NCBI RefSeq assembly: GCF_024168645.1
Contig: NZ_JALJWF010000001.1
Coordinates: 5,955,501 to 6,019,500, forward strand
Source: Pseudomonas sp. GGS8
GTDB lineage: Bacteria > Pseudomonadota > Gammaproteobacteria > Pseudomonadales > Pseudomonadaceae
Reading direction: 5' to 3'
Length of the DNA: 64,000 bases
Within the stretch, counting starts at the first letter, position 1. Every line of letters begins with the position of its first letter. Of the stretch, positions 53,399 to 62,480 are shown piece after piece. The position numbers and the translations under genes are program-made. The notes under the pieces were generated by a model that had not been told where the DNA came from, ran no database searches, and saw nothing but the letters and a program-made list of their open reading frames with translations.

Positions 53399-54694
53399 AT
53401 GAATAAGAAAGAACCCACAGGCAAGCCTTCGGTTGTTGCCCATCGCTCGTGGATAAAAAAACTGGGGCCTGGCCTTATCACGGGCGCGGCGGATGATGAT
53501 CCAAGCGGTATAGCGACCTATTCGCAAGCTGGCGCGCAGTTTGGCTTGAATACACTCTGGACCTTGTTTTTCACCTTCCCACTGATGGTCGGCATTCAGA
53601 TCATCAGCGCCAAAATAGGCCGCGTCAGCGGGCACGGGCTCGCGACCAATATCCGCCGTCATTACCCCAAGCCTTTTTTGTTTGTCATCGTCGCGCTGTT
53701 GATGCTTGCCAACACCATTAATATTGCCGCGGACATCGCCGCGATGGGCAGTGCAATGAAACTGCTGCTCGGTGGCTCCGCACATTTCTATGCGGTCTGC
53801 TTTGGCGCGATTTCACTGCTGCTGCAAGTGTTCATTCCTTACAAACGCTATGTGCGGGTACTTAAATGGCTGACACTCGTGTTGCTGGCGTATGTGGGCA
53901 CTGTGTTTGCGGTGCATATCCCCTGGGGCCAGGTCGCTCGCCAGACCGTATGGCCCCAGCTGTCCTGGAAGCCGGAATACATAACCATGGTGGTGGCCAT
54001 TTTTGGCACCACCATCAGCCCCTATCTTTTTTTCTGGCAGGCATCGCAGGAAGTTGAAGACATGGTCGCCCCCCCCGACGCCCGGCCACTGATTGATGCG
54101 CCCAACCAGGCACGAAGCAGCTTTAGTCGCATTCAAGCGGACACGATTGTGGGCATGGGCTTTTCTAACATCATTGCTTTTTTCATTATGTTGACCACGG
54201 CCGTCACACTCAATATGCATGGTGTCACAGACATTCAAACATCCTCCCAGGCGGCCAGTGCCTTGCGACCGATTGCGGGGGAGTTCGCTTTTTGGTTGTT
54301 CAGTGGGGGCATCATTGGCACCGGTATGTTAGCGGTCCCTGTGCTGGCCGGCTCGGCCGCTTATGCAGTGTCCGGCACATTCAAATGGGACAATAGCCTG
54401 GCCGCCAAGCCAAAAGCGGACAAGGCGTTTTACGGCATTATCAGCGCGGCAACCTTGGTGGGTGTGGTGATCTGCTTTGCGCCGATTGACCCCATTAAAG
54501 CGTTATTCTGGAGCGCCGTAATCAATTGTGTGATCGCGGTACCTATCATGTTCATCATGATGTTGATGGCATCGCGCAAAGACATCATGGGCACGTTCGT
54601 CATTCACCCTGGGCTGCGAACATTGGGCTGGTGCTGTTCGATCGCAATGGCGCTTGTCGTGATCGCGATGTTCTGGGGCTTCATGGCGATGTAG
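53399..54694 (+). CDS. Nramp-family divalent metal transporter
   Basis: 431 residues with about eleven TM helices. The family signature DDDPSGIATYSQAGAQFG lies in TM1, and the TM6 region has FSNIIAFFIMLTTAVTL. The ATG has a weak GAG-type site. Imports Mn2+ or Fe2+, proton-coupled; the Nramp-related subgroup also includes Mg2+ and Al3+ transporters, so the ion is unsure. It is followed by a degenerate transketolase gene. Confidence 0.85.
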   Translation: MNKKEPTGKPSVVAHRSWIKKLGPGLITGAADDDPSGIATYSQAGAQFGLNTLWTLFFTFPLMVGIQIISAKIGRVSGHGLATNIRRHYPKPFLFVIVALLMLANTINIAADIAAMGSAMKLLLGGSAHFYAVCFGAISLLLQVFIPYKRYVRVLKWLTLVLLAYVGTVFAVHIPWGQVARQTVWPQLSWKPEYITMVVAIFGTTISPYLFFWQASQEVEDMVAPPDARPLIDAPNQARSSFSRIQADTIVGMGFSNIIAFFIMLTTAVTLNMHGVTDIQTSSQAASALRPIAGEFAFWLFSGGIIGTGMLAVPVLAGSAAYAVSGTFKWDNSLAAKPKADKAFYGIISAATLVGVVICFAPIDPIKALFWSAVINCVIAVPIMFIMMLMASRKDIMGTFVIHPGLRTLGWCCSIAMALVVIAMFWGFMAM

Positions 54695-54739
54695 AGCACC
54701 TTCCCGGCGATACCCCATTCGCCGATTCAGGAGACCACC

Positions 54740-55200
54740 ATGTCCAGCAAACTCGACCAGCAATGCATCGACACCCTGCGTTTCCTGTCGGTGGACATGG
54801 TGCAAAAGGCCGACAGCGGCCACCATACCTTCGCATTCGTCAGCGATGGTGATCTGATGGAGGGCGTGGCGAGCGAAGCCGCCTCGCTCGCCGGCCACTT
54901 GAAGCTGGGCAAACTCACCTGCCTGTACGACGACAACTCGGTCACCCTAGCTGCCGGAGCCGCCATGACGTTCTCCGAAGACCGCGCGCTACTACGATAT
55001 CGGTGGCGGATGGCAATGACCTCACGGAGATAAATGCCGCACTGCAGGCGGCGCGGGAACAAATTGCGCGTCCGTCGTTAATTCTGGTTCGTACGCACAT
55101 CGGCGACGGCTCACCCGAGCAAGACACCTTCAAGGCACACGGCTCACCGCTCGGTGTGGATGACGTGCGCAAGACCAAGGAGAGCCTATTCCAAAGAGCG
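54740..55200 (+). pseudogene. transketolase remnant with internal deletions
   Basis: Opens [20 protein letters not shown], jumps after SGHH to [19 protein letters not shown] (skipping the first ThDP-binding part), breaks after FSEDRA with a frame change, and resumes as [14 protein letters not shown] and IGDGSPEQDTFKAHGSPLG. About 700 bp of a 2-kb gene remain in two pieces. It is not functional and represents a decayed second transketolase. Confidence 0.8.
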
Positions 55201-55390
55201 CGTTGCCCACGCTCTTTAATCCGGAAGGACGTTATTCCCGGCACACTGACAGTGAGCGCGGAGCGTCTTCAGGACTGGGATTAGGATTATTTATAGCCGC
55301 GCAGATTGTCGGAGGTCATGGCGGGGAAATCGAAGTGGAATCAACGTTGGAAAAAGGAACGATCTTTCGCCTGCCGTTGCCCTATTTGGT
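55200..55390 (+). pseudogene. 3' end of a sensor histidine kinase
   Basis: The frame reads SSGLGLGLFIAAQIVGGHGG and ESTLEKGTIFRLPLP, the G2 box and end of a HATPase_c domain. Nothing upstream belongs to it; it follows directly on the transketolase remnant. It continues past 55390 into antisense of the MocR gene. Confidence 0.65.
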
Positions 55391-56881
55391 TTTCAGCGCC
55401 TTGGTCAGACGCACCATAGCCGCTTCGATTTCATAAGCGGTCAAGGACGAATAGCCCAACAGCCACCCTTGTTTCTTCTCATCGCCGGCGTACAACCGGC
55501 TGAGGCCGGGCAGTCGCACGCCCGCGCTGGCAGCTTGGTGGATGGTCTTTTCCTCCGACCAGCCATCGGCCAGTAGACAGGGAATCTGCAGCCCGCCTTG
55601 GGGGCGTAATGCTGTGGCAATGCCGTCCAGGTGCTTGCCGATTGCATCGAGCATAACTGCACGGCGTCCGGCGTAGAGTTTGCGCATAGCCCGGACGTGG
55701 GAGTTGTAGTGGCCGTCTTCCATGAAGCGCGCCAGGGTCAGTTGAAGGATCTGTGGCGTGTGGCCGTCCATGATGCTGCGCGCGTAGGTGAAAGCTTTGA
55801 CCAGCTCGAAAGGCAGCACCATGTAGCCCATCCGCAACCCCGGATAGAGCGTCTTGCTGAAGGTACCGAGGTAGATCGTGCGCTGGTATTTGTCCAGGCC
55901 CTGCACGCACGCGGTCGGCAGCCCGTCGTAGTGGAACTCGCTATCGTAGTCGTCCTCGATGATCCACTTACCACACTCGGCCGCCCAACGGATCAGCTCA
56001 AGTCGACGCTCCAACGGTAAGGTCGCTCCGGTGGGGTATTGATGAGAAGGCGTGACATAGACGCAATTGGCGCCGCTGCGGTCTGCCTGCAGCAGGTCCG
56101 TGCGTATGCCCTGTGCATCGACGTCAATGGGCACGACCTTGGTCTCGGCCGTTTCAAAGGCTTTCCTGGCGCCGAAGTAGCCTGGGTTTTCCAGCAGGAT
56201 CGGTTTGCCGGCGTCCACTAGCATCTGGGCACACAGGAACAGAGCTTGGCGAGTACTGCTCAGCACCAGGATCTGGTCGGGGGAGCACTTGGCACCGCGC
56301 TCAAGGTTCAAGTAGGTGGCGATGGCCTTGCGCAGAGGCTCAGCGCCTTGCGGGTCGCCATGCAGCAGGACATTGTCCCGGTAGTCCTTCATGACCTGGC
56401 GTTGTAAGCGTTCCCAGACATCGGTGGGGAAGGTGCGGGTTTCCGGCAGACCTGTGGCAAAGGCCTTGATCACCTGTTGATCGGTAACCCCACCACTGTC
56501 GAAAATCATCCGCCCTCGCAGGCTCAAGCCAGGTTCTGGCGCCGCCTCGCTGCGTTGAGTGTCTTTCAATTTTATGCGCCGGCGCGCGGCTCCGAGCAAT
56601 TTGGTGCCAACCGCATCGGATACATAACTGCCAGAGCCCTCGCGCCGCACGATGAAACCATCACGGTGCAATTGCACATAGGCATTCTCGACCGTGTCGC
56701 GGGCAACGCCGAGCGTCTTGGCCAGGACCCTGCTCGCCGGTAGCTTCAGGCCAGAGTCAAGAACACCATCGAGGATCAAGGCACGCAGGGCGCGCTGAAT
56801 CCGCTGGTGCAGATCCAACAGCTGAAACTCAGCATCGTTGAGTCGCATCTTCAGCGTTTCGAGCTCGAAGGCTTTCGCCAT
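55382..56881 (-). CDS. MocR-type (GntR/aminotransferase) transcriptional regulator
   Basis: 499 residues. The N-terminal GntR winged helix has LDLHQRIQRALRALILDG, SRVLAKTLGVARDTVENAY. It is followed by a type-I aminotransferase domain with NCVYVTPSHQYPTG, IIEDDYDSEFHYDG and the PLP-lysine in GTFSKTLYPGLRMGY. Such regulators sense PLP or an amino compound. It is divergent from the BenE gene with 222 bp between, so it probably controls that transporter. Confidence 0.9.
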   Translation of the reverse strand: MAKAFELETLKMRLNDAEFQLLDLHQRIQRALRALILDGVLDSGLKLPASRVLAKTLGVARDTVENAYVQLHRDGFIVRREGSGSYVSDAVGTKLLGAARRRIKLKDTQRSEAAPEPGLSLRGRMIFDSGGVTDQQVIKAFATGLPETRTFPTDVWERLQRQVMKDYRDNVLLHGDPQGAEPLRKAIATYLNLERGAKCSPDQILVLSSTRQALFLCAQMLVDAGKPILLENPGYFGARKAFETAETKVVPIDVDAQGIRTDLLQADRSGANCVYVTPSHQYPTGATLPLERRLELIRWAAECGKWIIEDDYDSEFHYDGLPTACVQGLDKYQRTIYLGTFSKTLYPGLRMGYMVLPFELVKAFTYARSIMDGHTPQILQLTLARFMEDGHYNSHVRAMRKLYAGRRAVMLDAIGKHLDGIATALRPQGGLQIPCLLADGWSEEKTIHQAASAGVRLPGLSRLYAGDEKKQGWLLGYSSLTAYEIEAAMVRLTKALKTK

Positions 56882-57103
56882 GTGGTCTGCCTCAGACTAA
56901 CAAATTGGCCTACAAAGGCAGGCCAGTCTATCCGTAGACTTTGTTCATCGCTACTGCCTCTGTGCTCGGCGCTCTATCGCCTGGGGGACAACTTTGAACG
57001 CCGCCGCGCAAAAAGTGCAGGGGCTAAACAGACCATTGCAGCCCTATAAATCACTTTCCAGTCGAGGCCAAGCACCTCGCTTTGCAAGGAGCAAAATAAA
57101 GCC

Positions 57104-58345
57104 ATGTCTTCTTCAGCATCCAAGTCACCTATTCGCCTCATCGATCTCATCCATCCGATTGTCGCCGGTCTGATCTCGGTCATCGTCAACTATGGCGGCA
57201 CCTTCATTCTGGTCTTCCAGGCCGCCAAGGTAGCCGGACTGAGCCCCGAGTTGACGGCTTCGTGGGTGTGGTCCGTGTCGATTGGCGTGGGCGTTACCGG
57301 GCTGTTCCTCAGTTGGGTTTCCCGTGAGCCGATCATCACCGCCTGGTCGACACCCGCAGCGGCATTCCTGGTCGTCGCCCTGGCCACCACGCCCTATGCT
57401 GAGGCGGTGGGCGCGTACATGCTCTCGGCTGCGGCCTTCGTGCTGCTGGGCCTGTCCGGTTACTTCGAAAAAGTCATCCGACTGATCCCGCCGGGTGTGG
57501 CCGCAGGGCTACTGGCCGGTATCCTGCTGCAGTTCGGCATCGGTGCTTTTGGCGGTATGAGCATTGACCCTATGCTGGTCGGGTTGCTGATTGTCGCCTA
57601 CGTCGTGCTCAAGCGCTTTACCGCACGCTACGCAGTGGTGGGCATTTTGGCACTGGGGCTGGCCTTCCTGTTGATTCAGGGACGTGTGGATTTGTCGGGG
57701 CTGGAACCGCAACTCGCGGCGCCGGTATTCACCCTGCCTGAGTTCTCGCTCAATGCCTTGCTCAGTGTCGCGATGCCGCTGTTTCTGATCACCCTGACCG
57801 GTCAGTACATGCCTGGCATGCTGGTGCTGCGCAATGATGGATTCAGCACCAGTGCCAATCCGATCGTGACCATCACCGGGTTGGGTTCCCTGCTCATGGC
57901 GCCCTTTGGTTCCCACGCATTCAATATCGCGGCGATTACAGCAGCCATCTGCACCGGCAAGGGGGCCCACGAAGAGCCCTCCAAGCGCTGGATCGCCGGC
58001 ATTGCTGCGGGCGTCTTCTACATCCTCGTCGGGGTCTTCGGCGTGACCCTCGCTGCGGTGTTCATGGCCTTCCCGGCAACCTTCATCACTACTCTGGCCG
58101 GGCTCGCCCTGCTGGGCACCATCGGCGGCAGCCTGGCCAGTGCCATGGCCGAAGCCAAATCCCGCGAAGCCTCGCTGATTACCTTCCTGGCAGCCGCCGC
58201 CAACATTACCTTGTTCGGGATTGGCGGAGCGTTCTGGGGGCTACTGATGGGTCTGGTCGCGTACGCCGTGCTCAACAGCCGTTTGCCGCGGCGCGAGCGA
58301 GTTGTCAATCCCGCTGCCGAGCCCCATAAAGGAGCCGTCAACTGA
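57104..58345 (+). CDS. benE: BenE-family benzoate/H+ symporter
   Basis: 413 residues, about 12 TM helices: HPIVAGLISVIVNYGG, STPAAAFLVVALATT, and SHAFNIAAITAAICTG in the middle. The length and hydrophobicity pattern are those of BenE. No ben catabolic genes are nearby, and a MocR regulator is paired with it, so the substrate may not be benzoate. Confidence 0.85.
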   Translation: MSSSASKSPIRLIDLIHPIVAGLISVIVNYGGTFILVFQAAKVAGLSPELTASWVWSVSIGVGVTGLFLSWVSREPIITAWSTPAAAFLVVALATTPYAEAVGAYMLSAAAFVLLGLSGYFEKVIRLIPPGVAAGLLAGILLQFGIGAFGGMSIDPMLVGLLIVAYVVLKRFTARYAVVGILALGLAFLLIQGRVDLSGLEPQLAAPVFTLPEFSLNALLSVAMPLFLITLTGQYMPGMLVLRNDGFSTSANPIVTITGLGSLLMAPFGSHAFNIAAITAAICTGKGAHEEPSKRWIAGIAAGVFYILVGVFGVTLAAVFMAFPATFITTLAGLALLGTIGGSLASAMAEAKSREASLITFLAAAANITLFGIGGAFWGLLMGLVAYAVLNSRLPRRERVVNPAAEPHKGAVN

Positions 58346-58419
58346 TACAAACCCGTATTGAAGAGATCGCCGTGGCCGGCCGCTCTGACCCTGCACGAGC
58401 GCCATGGCCGCTACCAACC

Positions 58420-58535
58420 TCCTCCGACCAAGATCAACTCAGCTCGATGGCCAAGCAGGCCCGCAAGGCGATGGTGTTGGAAACACTATTGGTAGTAGCT
58501 GACCGAGGTCACTTCAAAAAGCAAAGAAATCCTGC
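58420..58535 (+). pseudogene. IS1182/IS5-like transposase fragment
   Basis: The frame reads DQDQLSSMAKQARKAMVLETL, then VVADRGHFKKQRNPA. This is the DDE-domain strand with the ADRGYF-type motif of IS1182-like transposases. Only about 38 codons remain between the BenE gene and the dehydratase gene. Confidence 0.65.
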
Positions 58536-58594
58536 CCGGGTCGACTTCTTCACCAGAATCGGCCAACAGCGGGCATTTACTCCATCGACTTACT

Positions 58595-59551
58595 TCACGC
58601 AATCACTCTCGCATACACCAATCGGTCCACATTCCCTCCGGACAGAATCACACCCACCCTTCTTCCGGCCATTGCTTCACGCTCCTGAATGAGCGCCGCG
58701 AGGGCCGCCGCAGCCGCCCCTTCAGCAAGATTGTGGGTATCGGTGTAATACACGCACATGGCCTCGGCAATCTGCGCCTCACTGACTGATACGATTCGCT
58801 GCGCACCTTGCGCGTAGATGGCAAAGGCTTCTGGAATTGGCTTACGCACGGCAAGGCCGTCAGCAAAGGTATTCGCCGAGGCGGTTTCGCATATTGCTCC
58901 TGCATCAAACGACAACTTTGCGGCCTCAGCCTTAGTGGAAACCACACCCACCACCCGGGTGTTCAGGCCAAGTGCGTCGCGGGCGGCGATCACCCCACAA
59001 ATCCCCGACCCACAGCCAATCGGCACGTAAACCGTATCAAGATCCGGTGCAGCCTCGAACAGCTCCAGCGCATAAGTGGCCACGCCTTTGACCAACTCGG
59101 CATGGAACGGCGGCACCAGATAGAGGTCATGCGCTTGCGCCAGGCGCCCGGCCTCTTCACAGGCTTCATCAAAATCGCGGCCACACTCGACCACTTCACC
59201 GCCAAAGGCGCGCATGGCATTGTTCTTTTCTACCGAGTTACCCTCCGGCACTACAATCAACGCCCTCAAACCCAGCGCGCCGGCTGCCAGCGCCAGGCTC
59301 TGCCCATGGTTGCCGCGGGTGGCGGTGACAATACCCTTGATGCCCGGGTGCTCGCGCTTTAGCCAGTGCATAAAGGTAATGCCACCACGCACCTTGAAAG
59401 CACCTGTAGGTGTGTGGTTTTCGTGCTTGACCCAAACGGTGCAACCCAACCGCACGGCCAACAAGGGCCAAGGGTATTGAGCTGTAGCGGGCATGACTTG
59501 GTACACGTGGTGAGCAGCTTGCTCGATATCGTCGCGAGTCAGTCTGTGCAT
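58595..59551 (-). CDS. PLP-dependent threonine dehydratase-like enzyme
   Basis: 318 residues from the ATG at 59551. The PLP lysine is in TPTGAFKVRGG; the phosphate-binding and tail regions read CGSGICGV and LSGGNVD. It belongs to the fold-type II serine/threonine dehydratase group (threonine ammonia-lyase, 3-hydroxyaspartate ammonia-lyase and related enzymes). It lacks the regulatory ACT domain of IlvA, so it is a catabolic form. It is divergent from an AraC-type gene that may control it. Confidence 0.85.
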   Translation of the reverse strand: MHRLTRDDIEQAAHHVYQVMPATAQYPWPLLAVRLGCTVWVKHENHTPTGAFKVRGGITFMHWLKREHPGIKGIVTATRGNHGQSLALAAGALGLRALIVVPEGNSVEKNNAMRAFGGEVVECGRDFDEACEEAGRLAQAHDLYLVPPFHAELVKGVATYALELFEAAPDLDTVYVPIGCGSGICGVIAARDALGLNTRVVGVVSTKAEAAKLSFDAGAICETASANTFADGLAVRKPIPEAFAIYAQGAQRIVSVSEAQIAEAMCVYYTDTHNLAEGAAAAALAALIQEREAMAGRRVGVILSGGNVDRLVYARVIA

Positions 59552-59647
59552 GAGTCGTCTCCCTGAGGTTTTGCCCAGACTAGACACGGGCGCATCACGC
59601 AGGCTTTCAAAAAACTGACCTGACTTTTGTGCCCCCGCTTCACTACT

Positions 59648-60454
59648 ATGGCGTTCATGAGCCGTCGAAGCCGCCTTCAGCCAACGCCCCGCCCCGAACC
59701 GGTCCGTCGAGTCGAGGCAGGGCCATGGACGATTGAATTGCTACCCGGCGCCGCCTACGCGACCCGGTATGTAGCGCCTCAGGCAGCGATTGGCTTTGCC
59801 TTCGACAGCCAGCGAGGCCTTCACGCCATTGGCAGCGACCGAGTGCTGCCCTTCGATGCCATGCCCAACAGTCTGGCGTTCGTCCCCACCGGCTGTGACG
59901 TGCTGTCCAAGTCACCCACGGGCGGTGAATACCTGCGGGTAATGCGCACCGACGGGAATATGTTGGTCGGGGATAGCGCATTCAACAATCGCATTGATCA
60001 GCAGGCCATTACCCTCGCCCTGCGAATGCGCGGCGCGTTGTTGCACGCCTCAGCGGAGAACGATTGGGAGGCCTGGGCACTCGCATTGGCTGAACGGGCG
60101 ACGAGCGATCAAACATTTTCGGCTCCACCCCAAGGCTCTATCACCGGCAGCCGAATGCGTCTGCTCGATGAGTTCATTGACGCTGGCCTCGACGGGCCGC
60201 TGGGCATACCAGCATTGGCGGGCTTACTTGGATTGTCCGAAGGTTATTTCATGCGAGCGTTCAAGAGCGCGACGGGCAAGAGCCCGCACAGTTACCTGAT
60301 CGACCGACGCCTTGCCAAGGCCCGCGCGCTGATACGCGATTCGACAGCAAGCCTGGCAGAGATCGCCCACACCTGCGGCTTTAACTCCCAGGCGCACATG
60401 GCAACCACTTTCAGGCAACGCTTTGGATTAAGTCCGGTACAGCTGCGTGGATAA
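59648..60454 (+). CDS. AraC-family transcriptional regulator
   Basis: 268 residues from the ATG at 59648; the ATG at 59657 is an alternative. The C-terminal HTH pair is LGIPALAGLLGLSEGYFMRAFKS, then SLAEIAHTCGFNSQAHMATTFRQ and FGLSPVQLR. The N-terminal sensing part has cupin-like features. It is divergent from the dehydratase gene with about 96 bp between starts, suggesting local control. Confidence 0.85.
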   Translation: MAFMSRRSRLQPTPRPEPVRRVEAGPWTIELLPGAAYATRYVAPQAAIGFAFDSQRGLHAIGSDRVLPFDAMPNSLAFVPTGCDVLSKSPTGGEYLRVMRTDGNMLVGDSAFNNRIDQQAITLALRMRGALLHASAENDWEAWALALAERATSDQTFSAPPQGSITGSRMRLLDEFIDAGLDGPLGIPALAGLLGLSEGYFMRAFKSATGKSPHSYLIDRRLAKARALIRDSTASLAEIAHTCGFNSQAHMATTFRQRFGLSPVQLRG

Positions 60455-60982
60455 TTGTAGTCAGGGAGCTGTATCGCCGTTTTCTTGAGTTGAACGACAC
60501 GCTGCTCAATAGGGTTTCCGTTTCCACCTTAGACCGTAAATTGGACTGGAAGGAAAATTTGTCGGACGATTTTGGCCGATTGCTGCCCCTGACTAGATGC
60601 AGTTACCGACCCAGGCTGTGTGAAAACGCATGCGCCATTTTGAAGTCTGCGTTGCTACTTAAAATCTGCCAGCGTTTGGTTAATCAGCAGGCCGGGAATT
60701 TGCTTAGGAGCGCGATTTTCGTTCCAGTCCTGATTGTCAAACCTGCTCTAAAACGTTTTCACACAGCCTGGGCCCATAGCGGACACTCCAGCAGCCAGTC
60801 AGATGTGTCTACGAGACCAGGGGGCTATTCAACTCCTGCGCTGCATGAAGTTGACATCATCCCTCTGCACCACCCAAATACTACTGACAGAAACTGACGG
60901 TCCTGCTTGTTACTCTTTGAGTTCATGTGAGGAAAGGCGATTCCTCAGATATTTGTCAACGCAATCAGAGAAGGACTCTCTA
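60455..60982. other. intergenic region carrying a MITE copy
   Basis: It contains repeat copy C (60613-60769) and the GGCCGATTGCTGCCC repeat tag before it. No gene is supported; the PfpI gene's ATG at 60983 ends it. Confidence 0.4.
60613..60769 (-). repeat. 157-bp MITE-like repeat, copy C
   Basis: Ends AGGCTGTGTGAAAACGC and ACGTTTTCACACAGCCT, perfect over the outer 12-13 bases. In reverse complement it matches copy A over most of its length. It is the best-preserved copy in the window. Confidence 0.85.
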
Positions 60983-61555
60983 ATGACACGTGCCATTACC
61001 ATTATCACCGAGAACTTTTCAGATTGGGAAACCGCCCTGATCAACTCTGCTGGTCGAGCCTATTACGGCTTTGATACACGCTTCGCTACGCCCCAAGGTA
61101 CACCTGTCACCTCCTCTGGAGGCATGATCGTCACCCCGCAGTTAGCGCTCGAGGACATCCCGCTTGATGAACTCGACCTGCTAATAATATGTGGAGGTAC
61201 TATCTGGCAGACCGATCAGGCCCCCAATATCACTGCCCTGGTTAGCGCTGCCTATGAAAAACACACCATCGTCGCAGGCATTTGCGACGGTACCCGTGTG
61301 TTAGCGCAATCGGGCGTGCTCGATAACCTCCGTCACACTTCCAACTCGGCAGAGAACCTATCGAAACTGAATTATGGCGGAGCGGCTCACTATCAGGATG
61401 TCCCCTATGCAGTAGCTGATAAGCGCGTAGTAACAGCTCCAGGTACTGCTCCGGTCAGTTTCATGGCTAAAATCTTGTGCACCTTGGGCATAAGTGACGA
61501 AAACCTCAAAGCCTACTTGGCAATGCACGCTGCCGAGCATTACCAGCCCGCCTAG
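60983..61555 (+). CDS. DJ-1/PfpI-family protein
   Basis: 190 residues from the ATG at 60983. The nucleophile elbow is VAGICDGTRVLAQSG with the conserved Cys, and the fold start is AITIITENFSDWETALI. Conserved ends LLIICGGTIWQ and VTAPGTAPVSFMAKIL follow. Such proteins act as glyoxalases, chaperones or peptidase-like enzymes. It is a single gene flanked by repeats. Confidence 0.85.
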   Translation: MTRAITIITENFSDWETALINSAGRAYYGFDTRFATPQGTPVTSSGGMIVTPQLALEDIPLDELDLLIICGGTIWQTDQAPNITALVSAAYEKHTIVAGICDGTRVLAQSGVLDNLRHTSNSAENLSKLNYGGAAHYQDVPYAVADKRVVTAPGTAPVSFMAKILCTLGISDENLKAYLAMHAAEHYQPA

Positions 61556-61923
61556 ATATTGTGTATCAGCGGCAGGCGTCAGTCGTTGCAATCAGCTCCC
61601 GCTCGTATCCAATGCGCTGCCGACGCTCAGCCAGCAGCGCCCGCACCTTCACTTCAAGCGAATCCGCTTTTTTCAGCTCTGCTGCAGCGAACTCCGGCAC
61701 AACCGAATTTCCACTTCCGGATCTTCCCGGTTATTGGGCCAGCAATGCCGAAATTCGCGGCTGAAGGGGCAATTTGTAAAGCCTACATAAATGACGATTT
61801 TCCTAAACAACTACTGGCTTAGCCGACCGTAAGGTAAGGCTCACTTCATAACTCTTAAGGTTTGCTTAAGGACTTTAAATGTCGCCGGCGGACAGACTTT
61901 CCTGAACGATCAGGAGAGCCACC
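61556..61923. other. intergenic region with an unidentified gene tail
   Basis: On the minus strand, ending at about 61562, the frame reads EFAAAELKKADSLEVKVRAL, LAERRQRIGYEREL, like the end of a helical protein; it cannot be extended or identified. The rest is the AraC promoter. Confidence 0.35.
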
Positions 61924-62427
61924 ATGAACCCGCAATCGGTGAATTCAAACCATCCATGTCCTGTTGTACGGCCGTTGGGCGCCCTGTCCGGCTGGCAGGA
62001 GCGCCGTGCCAAGGAGCTGATGCTGCGTGACTTGGGCAGCTGCGTTCGCATCAGCGAGATTGCCGAACACTGCAACCTGTCCCGTAGCCATTTTTCCCGA
62101 GCGTTCAAAAAGATTACCGGCCACTCGCCGCAAGGCTGGCTAGTGATGATGAAAATCGAAAAAGCCAAAAGCCTGCTAACCACCTCGATGCCGATCACAG
62201 ATGTCGTCTATGAATGCGGTTTCGCGGATCACTCGCATTTCACCCGCACCTTCAGCCGTCTGGAAGGGATAACACCCAAGGCATGGCGCCGGGCCTTTGA
62301 TCATGCAACGAGCCACCCTACCCAGCCACCAGTGATCAATCGGGACATACCCGACTGGAGCGTTCGCGATAGCCTGGTCGACGGGATGGGACAGTCGCGC
62401 TCGCAGGAGCTGCGCGTCGTGAACTGA
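61924..62427 (+). CDS. AraC-family HTH regulator, DNA-binding domain only
   Basis: 167 residues that are nearly all HTH: VRISEIAEHCNLSRSHFSRAFKKITG, then TDVVYECGFADHSHFTRTFSRLEG. There is no sensing domain, as in MarA/SoxS-type regulators. A CAGGAGA ribosome site precedes the ATG. A terminator separates it from the convergent kinase gene. Confidence 0.88.
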   Translation: MNPQSVNSNHPCPVVRPLGALSGWQERRAKELMLRDLGSCVRISEIAEHCNLSRSHFSRAFKKITGHSPQGWLVMMKIEKAKSLLTTSMPITDVVYECGFADHSHFTRTFSRLEGITPKAWRRAFDHATSHPTQPPVINRDIPDWSVRDSLVDGMGQSRSQELRVVN

Positions 62428-62458
62428 TCGAGGTCGACAAAACGAACTCCTCCCCTTT

Positions 62459-62480
62459 GGCCGCTTATGCGGCCTTTTTT
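62459..62480 (+). terminator. intrinsic terminator
   Basis: GGCCGC-TTAT-GCGGCC followed by TTTTTT, between the AraC gene and the convergent kinase gene. Confidence 0.85.
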
